Source: a virus. Taken from it: DNA of 30,026 nt. The translations under genes and the position numbers were made by a program. Position 1 is the stretch's first letter; each line of letters starts with the position of its first letter. Shown here piece after piece: positions 6,850 through 12,153 of the stretch. The notes under the pieces are model-generated. The model was not told the DNA's origin, did not search any database, and saw only the letters and a program-made list of their open reading frames with translations. The DNA lies in IMG/VR virus record IMGVR_UViG_3300042934_000458, positions 1-30,026 of that record; one strand, written 5' to 3'.

Positions 6850-6931
6850 GACCGCATTGGTCAGGCGCCAGGGCGGGTGACCAAACCCACGCGCAGCCGG
6901 AGACGCGTGCTTGGCGCCTGCCAATGCGGTC
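6850..6931 (-). repeat. Long imperfect inverted repeat in the leader of the LuxR-HTH gene
   Basis: Arms at 6850-6870 and 6912-6931 are inverted copies differing by one inserted base, with a 41-base centre. A second perfect inner stem (CACGCG 6888-6893 with CGCGTG 6904-6909) sits within the loop. On the leftward RNA this gives a branched hairpin ending about 15 bases before the start codon at 6835. No T-run follows, so it is not an ordinary terminator. It may affect translation or RNA stability. Confidence 0.75.
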
Positions 6932-6985
6932 GAAAAGTTGAGGGGAGGGGGTGATGCAGGAGGCCGCGTTGCGTGGTGCAGAATC

Positions 6986-7134
6986 GGCCGCATCGGGGTG
7001 TGATCTGGCCGGCGCTTATCTCCGACTCAGGATGTCCGCCTGCCTTGGAGTTCAGTCCATGGCTCAAACACCCGGCTTGTTTGAAACGCGTCCGCGCATC
7101 AGCCTGCGCATTCAGATCACACTCCGATGCGGCC
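6986..7134. repeat. 22-base inverted repeat enclosing 105 bases
   Basis: The arm at 6986-7007 is the reverse complement of 7113-7134 except for one position. Read as plus-strand RNA that position is a G-U wobble, so all 22 pairs could form; on the minus-strand RNA it is an A-C mismatch. The enclosed part contains a smaller hairpin (CAAACA 7065-7070 with TGTTTG 7078-7083). The minus strand of the enclosed part carries four GGA triplets. No gene is visible in it. Confidence 0.7.
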
Positions 7135-7164
7135 TGCGATGGGGAGCAGGGCATCGGGCAGTTA

Positions 7165-7179
7165 ACGGCAGGCTGCCGT
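7165..7179 (-). terminator. Small perfect hairpin just past csrA
   Basis: ACGGCA and TGCCGT flank a three-base loop. On the minus strand the hairpin is followed by TAACT rather than a T-run, so it is at best a weak terminator or an RNA 3'-stabilising stem for the csrA message, whose stop lies 17 bases upstream of it. Confidence 0.35.
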
Positions 7180-7195
7180 GGCGCTGGTTGTTCGG

Positions 7196-7375
7196 TCAGG
7201 CGGCGGCTTCGGCCTCGGCCTTGATCCGCTCATGGATCTCTTGGCGGTGCACGGGCACGTCCTCTGGCGCTTCGACGCCCAGGCGGATCTGGTTGCCCTT
7301 GACGCTCAGCACCATCACGCAGATGTTGTCGTTGATCACGATGGTCTCGCCTGCCTTGCGGGTCAGTATCAGCAT
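7196..7375 (-). CDS. csrA: CsrA/RsmA-family RNA-binding regulator
   Basis: This 59-residue protein aligns along its whole length with CsrA/Rsm[21 protein letters not shown], then [19 protein letters not shown] and [10 protein letters not shown]. The family binds GGA-containing hairpins in mRNA leaders as a swapped dimer and blocks or stabilises translation. The RNA-contacting N-terminal LILTR strand and the VHR arginine are retained, so it should bind RNA. The ATG at 7375 follows AGGAG; an in-frame codon nine residues earlier falls inside the shared leader element. It is carried on the phage leftward early operon, where it could retune host post-transcriptional control or act on phage leaders. 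The family is certain; the targets are unknown. Confidence 0.95.
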   Translation of the reverse strand: MLILTRKAGETIVINDNICVMVLSVKGNQIRLGVEAPEDVPVHRQEIHERIKAEAEAAA

Positions 7376-7390
7376 GGTCCTACTCCTGGG

Positions 7391-7432
7391 TTGGTTTCCC
7401 ATGTAGCCCGCTGTTGCGGGCGAATAAGGTGC
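7391..7432 (-). promoter_or_regulatory. Leader element copy 3 (hairpin + GGGAAACCAA) before csrA
   Basis: On the minus strand a hairpin (GCCCGC AACA GCGGGC) is followed by GGGAAACCAA (7391-7400), then the AGGAG ribosome site and the csrA start. The same order is found before two other genes of this operon. The hairpin sequence differs between copies while GGGAAACCAA is identical. Confidence 0.6.
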
Positions 7433-7531
7433 CGGTCAGCCCCGGCTGCTCACCACTGCCCAGGTGACGGGCTTTGCGCTAGGCTGAGCGCTCTCACACA
7501 AACACAGCCAGCAAAGGAGGACAGTGCGCGT

Positions 7532-7762
7532 ATGCACACTTACAAACTGAAGTACCTGTCGAATGAAGGCGACTTGGCACAGCCGACTTTTGAATCAGAC
7601 AAAAGACTCGACGCTGGTGATGTGATCGAGCTGGAAAGCGGGTTTTGGCACTTCATCACGGACATTCGAAATTTGAAGACAGGTACTCAGCTAGTTCTTG
7701 CTGAATCCGGTCAGACTGCTCAAGAGGCAGAGTTGCTAGCAAGGCAGCGACTAGACGACTGA
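7532..7762 (+). CDS. Small protein of unknown function on the opposite strand (76 aa)
   Basis: I do not recognise this 76-residue acidic protein (MHTYKLKYLSNEGDLAQPTF onward). It is predicted mostly beta in its first two thirds (DVIELESGFWHFITDI) with a Gln/Glu/Ala-rich terminal helix. The ATG at 7532 follows AAAGGAGG at an 11-base distance. It points opposite to the surrounding leftward operon, and its last 107 bases overlap the end of the convergent 155-residue gene. Codon use and the strong ribosome site favour a real gene. It could be expressed in the lysogen as a moron. Confidence 0.65.
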   Translation: MHTYKLKYLSNEGDLAQPTFESDKRLDAGDVIELESGFWHFITDIRNLKTGTQLVLAESGQTAQEAELLARQRLDD

Positions 7763-8123
7763 GTACGACAGTTGCGTACTTCGCGCAGCTTTCTCGATCG
7801 ACCTCTGTGCTTGGGTGCATCAGTTTGAGCCGAGTGGCTAGACCGATGTCGCCCTGGTGTGAGATGGATACGAATGCCGCTTCGATCCTCTCCGACAATC
7901 CAGGTGGAGTGACGCAAGGGTATGAGTGCGCGCTGGGCTCGCTGTTGAGCCTGAAGACGTCTGCGTGAGTCTCGTGTAGCGCCTTGACCGCCTCACTGTG
8001 CGAAGTCGATACCAGTATCAAGCCCCGGTCGAAAAGCTCCTTCAGGTACCCAGGCTCTGCCTCGCCGATATGGACACATCGCTTAGACGCGGGGTCGATG
8101 GCCACCACTGCTTGATTGTTCAT
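7656..8123 (-). CDS. Phage protein of unknown function (155 aa)
   Basis: I do not recognise this 155-residue soluble protein. The N-terminal half alternates strands and helices (AVVAIDPASKRCVHIGEAEP, then ELFDRGLILVST), and the C-terminal third is helical and leucine-rich. The ATG at 8123 has GGAGAAGG just upstream and is preceded by the operon's repeated hairpin plus GGGAAACCAA leader. Its 3' end overlaps a plus-strand gene by 107 bases, an unusually long convergent overlap. It is one of the first genes transcribed from the leftward promoter. Confidence 0.65.
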   Translation of the reverse strand: MNNQAVVAIDPASKRCVHIGEAEPGYLKELFDRGLILVSTSHSEAVKALHETHADVFRLNSEPSAHSYPCVTPPGLSERIEAAFVSISHQGDIGLATRLKLMHPSTEVDRESCAKYATVVLSRLVAALLATLPLEQSDRIQQELAEYLSSNFECP

Positions 8124-8135
8124 GTCCTTCTCCGA

Positions 8136-8180
8136 TTGGTTTCCCGTCTGGCCCTGTCGCCAAGGCCAGCCAGTGAAATC
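8136..8180 (-). promoter_or_regulatory. Leader element copy 2 (hairpin + GGGAAACCAA)
   Basis: On the minus strand TTTCACTGG leads into a stem CTGGCC/GGCCAG (10-base loop), then GGGAAACCAA (8136-8145), GGAGAAGG and the start at 8123. The element follows the stop of the gene starting at 8358 directly, so it lies between two genes of the same operon. Confidence 0.6.
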
Positions 8181-8358
8181 AGGCGGCGCGTACCTTGCTG
8201 GCCCGCGCCTTCTTCTCTACGCCGCCCACGTCCACCACCAGGTACTCACCGCCGCCCCGGCCATGCCCCAGGTTCTGGGTGCCCACGTACTTGCCAGCGC
8301 TTTCGGCGCCGCGTGGGTTGGTGAAGATGACGTCTTGGCCTTTCTTGAATCCGCTCAT
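8179..8358 (-). CDS. Small basic SH3/KOW-like phage protein (59 aa)
   Basis: This 59-residue basic protein (MSGFKKGQDVIFTNPRGAES, then GKYVGTQNLGHGRGGGEYLV and a KKARASKVRAA tail) looks like a compact beta-barrel of SH3 or KOW type with a Gly-rich loop and basic tail. Such folds often bind nucleic acid or ribosomal partners, but no family can be assigned. The ATG at 8358 follows AAGGAG. It is the first clear gene after the leftward promoter, the place where lambda carries N. The sequence is not recognisably N-like. Confidence 0.65.
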   Translation of the reverse strand: MSGFKKGQDVIFTNPRGAESAGKYVGTQNLGHGRGGGEYLVVDVGGVEKKARASKVRAA

Positions 8359-8379
8359 GCGAGCTCCTTGTTGCTGTGG

Positions 8380-8423
8380 TTGGTTTCCCGGCTGGCCCGC
8401 GTGAGCAGGCCAATCGGTGAAAC
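8380..8423 (-). promoter_or_regulatory. Leader element copy 1 (hairpin + GGGAAACCAA)
   Basis: On the minus strand GGTTTCACCGATTGGCC, a loop and GGGCCAGCC precede GGGAAACCAA (8380-8389), then AAGGAG and the start at 8358. GGTTTC at the 5' end can also pair with GAAACC, closing a longer stem. The GGTTTC pairing partly differs in the other two copies. Confidence 0.6.
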
Positions 8424-8630
8424 CTATCCAAACCATGCCGCGCCGCGGCTATCCCCACCTGGCCGGGTCACACATTTCGTGGACGGTGTTCTTCCCGGCT
8501 GGCTGCATGGTCTGGCGTCCTCCCAATGAGGGGAGTCCGGCAGCTATCCAGAGGCTGCATGGTCGACGACTTAGCTTGTTCCAACCCGGGTGAGGGCCCG
8601 GGTGCGTCGAGGTGGTCACGTCTGGTTGTG

Positions 8631-8639
8631 TAAAGAGCG
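8631..8639 (-). promoter_or_regulatory. boxA-like antitermination motif (candidate nut site)
   Basis: The minus strand reads CGCTCTTTA, a close match to lambdoid and rRNA boxA, about 30 bases downstream of the predicted start of the leftward promoter. A stem ACCCGGG/CCCGGGT (minus strand, about 8575-8605) lies further downstream, but no classic short boxB with a GAAAA-type loop is visible. A short motif such as this can arise by chance; its position is what supports it. Confidence 0.45.
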
Positions 8640-8654
8640 AGGCGGCTAGCGCCT

Positions 8655-8668
8655 ATAACCTGTGTTAT
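8655..8668. promoter_or_regulatory. Operator OL1-like (ATAACCTGTGTTAT)
   Basis: This 14-bp near-palindrome matches the ATAAC-N4-GTTAT pattern found at four other sites in the immunity region. It covers the predicted transcription start of the leftward promoter, so bound repressor would block it. Confidence 0.8.
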
Positions 8669-8675
8669 GGAGCAA

Positions 8676-8703
8676 ATCATAATATATGTTTTCATCTTGT
8701 CAA
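8676..8703 (-). promoter_or_regulatory. Leftward early promoter (PL)
   Basis: On the minus strand a consensus -35 TTGACA (8698-8703) and a -10 TATGAT (8676-8681) are separated by 16 bases in an AT-rich setting. Operators lie immediately on each side. It would drive the leftward operon from the gene at 8358 through csrA toward xis and int. Confidence 0.85.
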
Positions 8704-8716
8704 TAACTCAGGTTAT
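8703..8716. promoter_or_regulatory. Operator OL2-like (ATAACTCAGGTTAT)
   Basis: This 14-bp near-palindrome of the same ATAAC-N4-GTTAT class abuts the -35 box of the leftward promoter. It sits 48 bases from the other left operator. Confidence 0.8.
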
Positions 8717-8726
8717 AAAATAGGCC

Positions 8727-8751
8727 AAAAAAAACCCGCTCAAGGCGGGTT
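8727..8751 (-). terminator. Rho-independent terminator after the repressor gene
   Basis: On the minus strand the stem AACCCGC/GCGGGTT is followed by a run of eight T. It lies 18 bases past the repressor stop and isolates repressor transcription from the leftward promoter region. Confidence 0.9.
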
Positions 8752-8769
8752 GTGCTGGAACGCGTGGCT

Positions 8770-9426
8770 TCAGAGCTTCATGAGTGCACGAACCACGACG
8801 CCCACGATCCGACAGTCGCCAGCGCACATTTCGGTAGGGTAGGCCGGGTTCAAAGGCTTCAGGAATCGCCGTCCGCCGTCTTCTACCAGCTTTTTGAAAG
8901 TCGCTTCGTTGCTATCGGCCAGCTTGGCGATAACAAGCTTGCCATGTTGTGCGTCAGCCTCAGTGTCCACAAGGATCAGAGTGCCCTCGACGATGCTTTG
9001 CCCAACAGGGGATGTCATCGAGTCTCCTTTGACCTCTAGCCAAAAGGCTGGGCCTTTGGCCTCGTACTCAGACATCTCATAACGGTCCGAAAAGCCTGGT
9101 GGAAAGGGCTCGACAGCTTCAGCCCAAGCCCCAGCAGCTACCCAGCTAATTACCGGGTAGCGATACGTCATCTCAGGGTTGTGCGCTGGGGCAACGTTGC
9201 TGACGCGGGCATGGCTTTCGGTTCCAGAGGCCAGCCACTCAGCTGTCACGCCGAGAGCCTTGGCGATCTCAAGCAGCTTTTTCGAGGACGAATTCCGGCC
9301 GCTCTCCAAATGCTGGATGGTCACCTGGCTTACCCCTGCCTTATCGGCGAGCTGCTGCTGGCTCAAACCTAGGGCTTGCCGCTTCGAATGGAGCCGGTCT
9401 TTCAACGCAAGGGTATGTGTATTCAT
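8770..9426 (-). CDS. cI: CI-like S24 prophage repressor
   Basis: This 218-residue repressor has an N-terminal XRE/HTH_3 domain (about residues 8-65: LGLSQQQLADKAGVSQVTIQ) and a C-terminal LexA/S24 peptidase domain. The self-cleavage site is A98-G99 (WVAAGAW), the nucleophile S136 (KGDSM) and the general base probably K178 (EATFKK). This predicts RecA-stimulated autocleavage and SOS induction. The ATG at 9426 was chosen because the extra 30 codons upstream run through the operators; it has almost no ribosome site, as in leaderless cI messages. It should bind the ATAAC-N4-GTTAT operators on both flanks and keep lysogeny. Confidence 0.95.
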   Translation of the reverse strand: MNTHTLALKDRLHSKRQALGLSQQQLADKAGVSQVTIQHLESGRNSSSKKLLEIAKALGVTAEWLASGTESHARVSNVAPAHNPEMTYRYPVISWVAAGAWAEAVEPFPPGFSDRYEMSEYEAKGPAFWLEVKGDSMTSPVGQSIVEGTLILVDTEADAQHGKLVIAKLADSNEATFKKLVEDGGRRFLKPLNPAYPTEMCAGDCRIVGVVVRALMKL

Positions 9427-9438
9427 AGGCGCAAGGGT

Positions 9439-9452
9439 AAAACACGCGTTAT
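9439..9452. promoter_or_regulatory. Operator OR3-like, nearest the repressor gene
   Basis: The minus strand reads ATAACGCGTGTTTT, matching the operator pattern with one weaker half-site. It lies 13 bases before the repressor start, where binding would limit repressor synthesis, by analogy with lambda OR3. A weak leftward promoter for the repressor (TTGAAT, 17 bases, TACCCT) overlaps it. Confidence 0.65.
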
Positions 9453-9462
9453 CGCCATTCAA

Positions 9463-9476
9463 ATAACATGTGTTTG
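9463..9476. promoter_or_regulatory. Operator OR2-like (ATAACATGTGTTTG)
   Basis: This is the middle of three operator-like sites between repressor and cro. One half-site is consensus (ATAAC) and the other altered (GTTTG). Centre-to-centre spacings of 24 and 22 bases to its neighbours put the sites roughly two helical turns apart, suiting cooperative binding. Confidence 0.65.
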
Positions 9477-9501
9477 CGTGCTCTATAACTTGGGTTATCA
9501 T
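9473..9501 (+). promoter_or_regulatory. Rightward early promoter (PR)
   Basis: The -35-like TTTGCG (9473-9478) and -10-like TATCAT (9496-9501) are 17 bases apart and precede the cro-like gene by about 30 bases. The best operator of the right cluster lies within the spacer, as expected for repression. Confidence 0.65.
9485..9498. promoter_or_regulatory. Operator OR1-like (ATAACTTGGGTTAT)
   Basis: This 14-bp site with both half-sites at consensus is embedded in the rightward promoter. It is the strongest-looking of the three right operators. Confidence 0.8.
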
Positions 9502-9530
9502 CCTAGCACGATCCATTGAGGCACGCAGAC

Positions 9531-9764
9531 ATGCCAGAAAAAGAGAGACCTATCGATGCGGTGGTTCGCTTGGCGGGAGGCCAAGCAGAGCTGGCGCGGC
9601 GATGCCAGACGAGTCAGCCGCGGATATGGCAGTGCGTTCACCGGAACCTGCGGGTGCCAGCGGACTTGGTCATTCCACTCGAGCGGGCTGTGCAAGGGCA
9701 GGTCACTCGACATCAGTTGAGACCCGACCTGTACCCGGCAGATGAGCCTGCCTCACCAGCCTGA
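9531..9764 (+). CDS. Cro / YdaS-like HTH regulator
   Basis: This 77-residue DNA-binding protein is transcribed divergently from the repressor. It contains a YdaS/Cro-type HTH (about residues 8-60: AVVRLAGGQAELARRCQTSQ, then PRIWQCVHRN) and the family-typical ending VTRHQLRPDLYP. It is expected to compete for the operators and shut down repressor synthesis when lytic growth begins. The ATG at 9531 has GAGG nine bases upstream; a TTG five codons earlier is less likely. It is the first gene of the rightward operon. The Cro role follows from position and family. Confidence 0.88.
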   Translation: MPEKERPIDAVVRLAGGQAELARRCQTSQPRIWQCVHRNLRVPADLVIPLERAVQGQVTRHQLRPDLYPADEPASPA

Positions 9765-9842
9765 TGAATTCTGGCCCATCGAGGCAGGAGTTAACAGATT
9801 CCCGATGTGACTGATGATCCATCCAGTACCTGAATCGCAGGC

Positions 9843-9874
9843 ACAAAAAAACCGCCTGGCAGGGCGGTTTCTTC
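9843..9874. terminator. Bidirectional hairpin terminator between cro and the antirepressor gene
   Basis: The stem AACCGCC/GGGCGGTT is flanked by seven A on the left and TTTCTTC on the right. It would terminate strongly on the minus strand and moderately on the plus strand. By position it resembles lambda tR1 and would limit rightward transcription unless antitermination acts. Confidence 0.8.
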
Positions 9875-9896
9875 AACAACGAGATCGAGGTCGATT

Positions 9897-10637
9897 ATGC
9901 ACACAGCACTCGATGCACGCAACACCCCCACCGGCAACACCCTCACAGCCCAGGCTCAACCCCAGCAGCTGATGTCGAGCCGCGAGGTTGCGGAACTCAC
10001 CGGCAAGAGCCACGACAACGTCTTGCGCGACGCCCGATCCCTGGCCAAAAGGGGTGTCCTCAAATCTGAGGAGACCCCCTACCTGCACCCGCAGAACGGC
10101 CAGAGCTACCCCGAATTCCTGCTCACCCAGCGTGATGCGCTGGTGCTGGTCTCCGGCTACAACGCCGAGCTGCGCGCCAAGATCATCGACCGCTGGCAAG
10201 AGCTGGAAGCCCGCGTGGTGGCCCAGGTCCAGATCCCGACCACCTTCGCCGAGGCCCTGCGCCTGGCTGCTGACAAGGCCGAGGAAAACCAGCGCCTGCA
10301 GGACGCCCTGGCCAAGCAGGCCCCCAAGGTCGCGGCCATCAACCGGCTGGCTGGCGCTGGCGGCGCGATCTGCATCACCGACGCGGCCAAGCAGCTGCAG
10401 CTGGCGCCGGCGAAGCTGTTCGCCTGGATGGAACAGAACCGCTGGATCTACCGGCGTGCGGGTTCGACGCGCTGGGTCGCCTTCCAGCCTCGCATCACTG
10501 CCGGCCTGCTCAAGCACAAGGTGACGGCGCTCAAGCCGGACCGGGAGACGGGTGAAGAGCGGGCGGCGTACAGCGTGCTGGTGACCACCAAGGGCCTGAC
10601 CTACTTGGCTGAGAAGGGTGTCGGGGGTTCGTTGTGA
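9897..10637 (+). CDS. Rha-type antirepressor with KilAC/ANT C-terminal domain
   Basis: This 246-residue phage regulator has two parts. The N-terminal pRha domain (about residues 25-105) reads SSREVAELTGKSHDNVLRDA, then YPEFLLTQRDALVLVSGY and IIDRWQELE. The C-terminal KilAC/ANT domain (about 125-240) includes AGAGGAICITDAAKQLQLAP and FAWMEQNRWIYRR. Proteins of this architecture act as antirepressors or DNA-binding modulators of phage development. The ATG at 9897 follows GAGG with six-base spacing. It sits after the cro-proximal terminator and directly before the replication genes, whose first start overlaps its stop. The domain call is strong; the repressor it antagonises is inferred to be the S24 protein. 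Confidence 0.9.
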   Translation: MHTALDARNTPTGNTLTAQAQPQQLMSSREVAELTGKSHDNVLRDARSLAKRGVLKSEETPYLHPQNGQSYPEFLLTQRDALVLVSGYNAELRAKIIDRWQELEARVVAQVQIPTTFAEALRLAADKAEENQRLQDALAKQAPKVAAINRLAGAGGAICITDAAKQLQLAPAKLFAWMEQNRWIYRRAGSTRWVAFQPRITAGLLKHKVTALKPDRETGEERAAYSVLVTTKGLTYLAEKGVGGSL

Positions 10638-11377
10638 GCGTACAAGCCATGACCTGGGCACTCCAGATCCCTTCCAGCGAGCTTCAAGGCTCTCCGGCGC
10701 GCCATGTGCTGCTGTGCCTGGCCAACTACGCCGGTACCGACGGGCGCGCTGCCTTTCCATCCGTGGCAACCCTGGCCGAAGACACTGGCCTGTCCGAGCG
10801 CACCGTGCGTTCCAAGCTGGACGAGCTCGAGGCCGCTGGCTGGATCAGCCGTGGCAACCAGGCAATTGCCGCCGCCTACATCGACCGACGTGATCGCCGC
10901 CCCGTGGTGTACGACCTGCAAATGGTACGGGGTGCATCTGTTGCACCTCGCCATGAACGGGGTGCAGCTGACGGCACGGGGTGCAGCTCACAGCAGAACG
11001 GGGTGCAGCTCACGACCGAACGGGGTGCAGGAGCTGCACCCAATCCGTCCCTAACCCAATCTACTCACTCACACCGCGCGACGTTCGAGCTGACGCTGGA
11101 CTGGGAGCCTGATCCTGAGCGACTGGCTCCGTATGCCAAACGGGCAGGGCTGACGCTCGAGCACTTCTCGTCGGAAGCGATTGCCGGGTTCGTGAGCTAC
11201 CACGAAGCCAAGGGGCTGGTGCAGACCGAGAAACAGTGGCTGGCCGCCCTGGTCAGCTGGATCCGCCGTGACCTGGCCAGCGCAGCCAAAACTGCCAAGG
11301 CCCCATCCGGTACCCGCCAGTCGGCCGGTCCCGACTTCGACGACGACACCTGGGCCATTGACCCGGAGGACGCATGA
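10634..11377 (+). CDS. Replication initiator: wHTH plus DnaT-like C-terminal domain
   Basis: This 247-residue protein has an N-terminal winged-helix domain (about residues 15-90: RAAFPSVATLAEDTGLSERT, then VRSKLDELEAAGWI) as in phage O-type initiators. A low-complexity linker (about 98-140) follows, then a DnaT-like C-terminal domain (about 150-225: FELTLDWEPDPERLAPYAKR to WLAALVSWIRRDL). It likely binds the origin and, with the next gene's helicase loader, recruits host DnaB. The linker DNA carries five direct repeats resembling iterons. The GTG at 10634 overlaps the previous stop (GTGA); ATG at 10649 is an alternative. Its stop overlaps the next ATG. Confidence 0.85.
   Translation: MSVQAMTWALQIPSSELQGSPARHVLLCLANYAGTDGRAAFPSVATLAEDTGLSERTVRSKLDELEAAGWISRGNQAIAAAYIDRRDRRPVVYDLQMVRGASVAPRHERGAADGTGCSSQQNGVQLTTERGAGAAPNPSLTQSTHSHRATFELTLDWEPDPERLAPYAKRAGLTLEHFSSEAIAGFVSYHEAKGLVQTEKQWLAALVSWIRRDLASAAKTAKAPSGTRQSAGPDFDDDTWAIDPEDA
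10927..11041 (+). repeat. Five iteron-like repeats, probable replication origin
   Basis: ACGGGGTGCA occurs exactly at 10927, 10957, 10976, 10998 and 11020. The three central copies extend to ACGGGGTGCAGCTSAC. Inverted half copies (TTGCACC at 10941, GCTGCACCC at 11033) close the outer repeats. Spacings of 30, 19, 22 and 22 bases put the copies in different reading frames, so the DNA rather than the protein is repeated. Position inside the initiator gene matches the lambda ori arrangement. Confidence 0.75.
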
Positions 11378-12153
11378 GCAAGCCAAGACCAACCCAGAGC
11401 GCCATGGCGCTGATCGGTAACGTGAACGACCGTGTCCAGCTCGTCGAGAAGATGGGGCACATACCGGCGCCAGCAGCCCCGGCCCAGCCCAAGCAGCTGG
11501 ACCCCGGCACCATCAGCGTCGTGAACAAGCTGTTCCGCGAGCTGCAGGCCATCTTCCCTGCCTGGAAACAGGCCTGGCCGGATGATCTGGCCCTAGGCGC
11601 GGCCAAGCGCAGCTGGATGAAGGCGTTCATGGACGCGCAGATTCACGACATGAACCAGATCGGCTACGGCCTCCAGCGCTGCCGAGCACTTGGCAGCCCA
11701 TTCGCACCCAGCGCCGGCGAGTTCATCGCCATGTGCCTGCCTACAGCCGAGTCGCTGGGCATCCCGAGCCACAACCTGGCATTCCGGGAAGCGCTGGTGA
11801 ACCTGCACCCGAGCCGGGCTGGCGCTCGCACCTGGTCCCATGAGGCTGTTCGCCACGCCGCCCTGCAATGCGAAATGTACAACCTGGCCGACCTGCTGCC
11901 GGAGAAGGCGCGCGCCGTGTTCGACCGGGCCTACGACATTACCATCCGAGCGCTGATCGAGGGCCGGCCGCTCGAAGCGGTGCTGACCGGGATCGGGCAC
12001 GACAGCCAGAAGACCGAGCTGCAGCTGGCCGAGGAACACGGTGAATGGCGACTCAACGAGATCATGCGCCAGCAGGCCATCCCATCCAGCGGTGCTGCGG
12101 CTCGTGCCCAGCTGCTGGCCAAGCTGAACATCAAGCGCGGAGCAGAGGCGTGA
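11374..12153 (+). CDS. Lambda P-like replication protein (helicase loader)
   Basis: This 259-residue protein resembles the lambda P family, which binds the host DnaB helicase and delivers it to the phage origin. The central block (SVVNKLFRELQAIFPAWKQA, then SWMKAFMDAQIHDMNQIGYG and LQRCRALGSPFAPSAGEFIA) is characteristic. The N-terminus is proline-rich, and the C-terminal helices (about 210-259) are of the kind that contacts the helicase in lambda P. The start overlaps the initiator stop as ATGA, and its own stop overlaps the next GTG, so the replication genes are tightly coupled. Family assignment is by pattern and context. Confidence 0.88.
   Translation: MSKPRPTQSAMALIGNVNDRVQLVEKMGHIPAPAAPAQPKQLDPGTISVVNKLFRELQAIFPAWKQAWPDDLALGAAKRSWMKAFMDAQIHDMNQIGYGLQRCRALGSPFAPSAGEFIAMCLPTAESLGIPSHNLAFREALVNLHPSRAGARTWSHEAVRHAALQCEMYNLADLLPEKARAVFDRAYDITIRALIEGRPLEAVLTGIGHDSQKTELQLAEEHGEWRLNEIMRQQAIPSSGAAARAQLLAKLNIKRGAEA

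Larger units (their letters stand above)
6936..7195. other. Non-coding stretch between csrA and the LuxR-HTH gene
   Basis: No frame here reads as protein; the open frames on both strands are Cys/Ser/Arg-rich and lack ribosome sites. The stretch holds a long inverted repeat (6986-7134) and a small perfect hairpin next to the csrA stop (7165-7179). It may be a structured leader or spacer of the leftward transcript, or a separate small RNA. Confidence 0.5.

Noticed and set aside
7178-7531. Longer plus-strand reading leading into the 76-residue gene
   Set aside because: The upstream part is antisense to csrA and its leader. The ATG at 7532 with AAAGGAGG upstream is the sensible start.
8468-8574. 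Two short minus-strand frames starting at a repeated GACCATGCAGCC (8501-8512 and 8553-8564), possible leader peptides
   Set aside because: The 12-base repeat is real and one copy follows GGGAGG, but the encoded 19- and 30-residue peptides show no family, and the region is the leader of the leftward operon. Evidence is too thin to call genes.
9873-10769. A 298-codon minus-strand open frame opposite the antirepressor gene
   Set aside because: It begins with Arg-rich, low-sense sequence and covers the clearly recognisable Rha/KilAC gene. No promoter or ribosome site supports it.
10927-11041. CRISPR-like interpretation of the regularly spaced repeats
   Set aside because: The repeats are only 10-16 bases with 9-20-base gaps, lie within a coding gene and have no cas genes nearby. 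Iterons explain them better.
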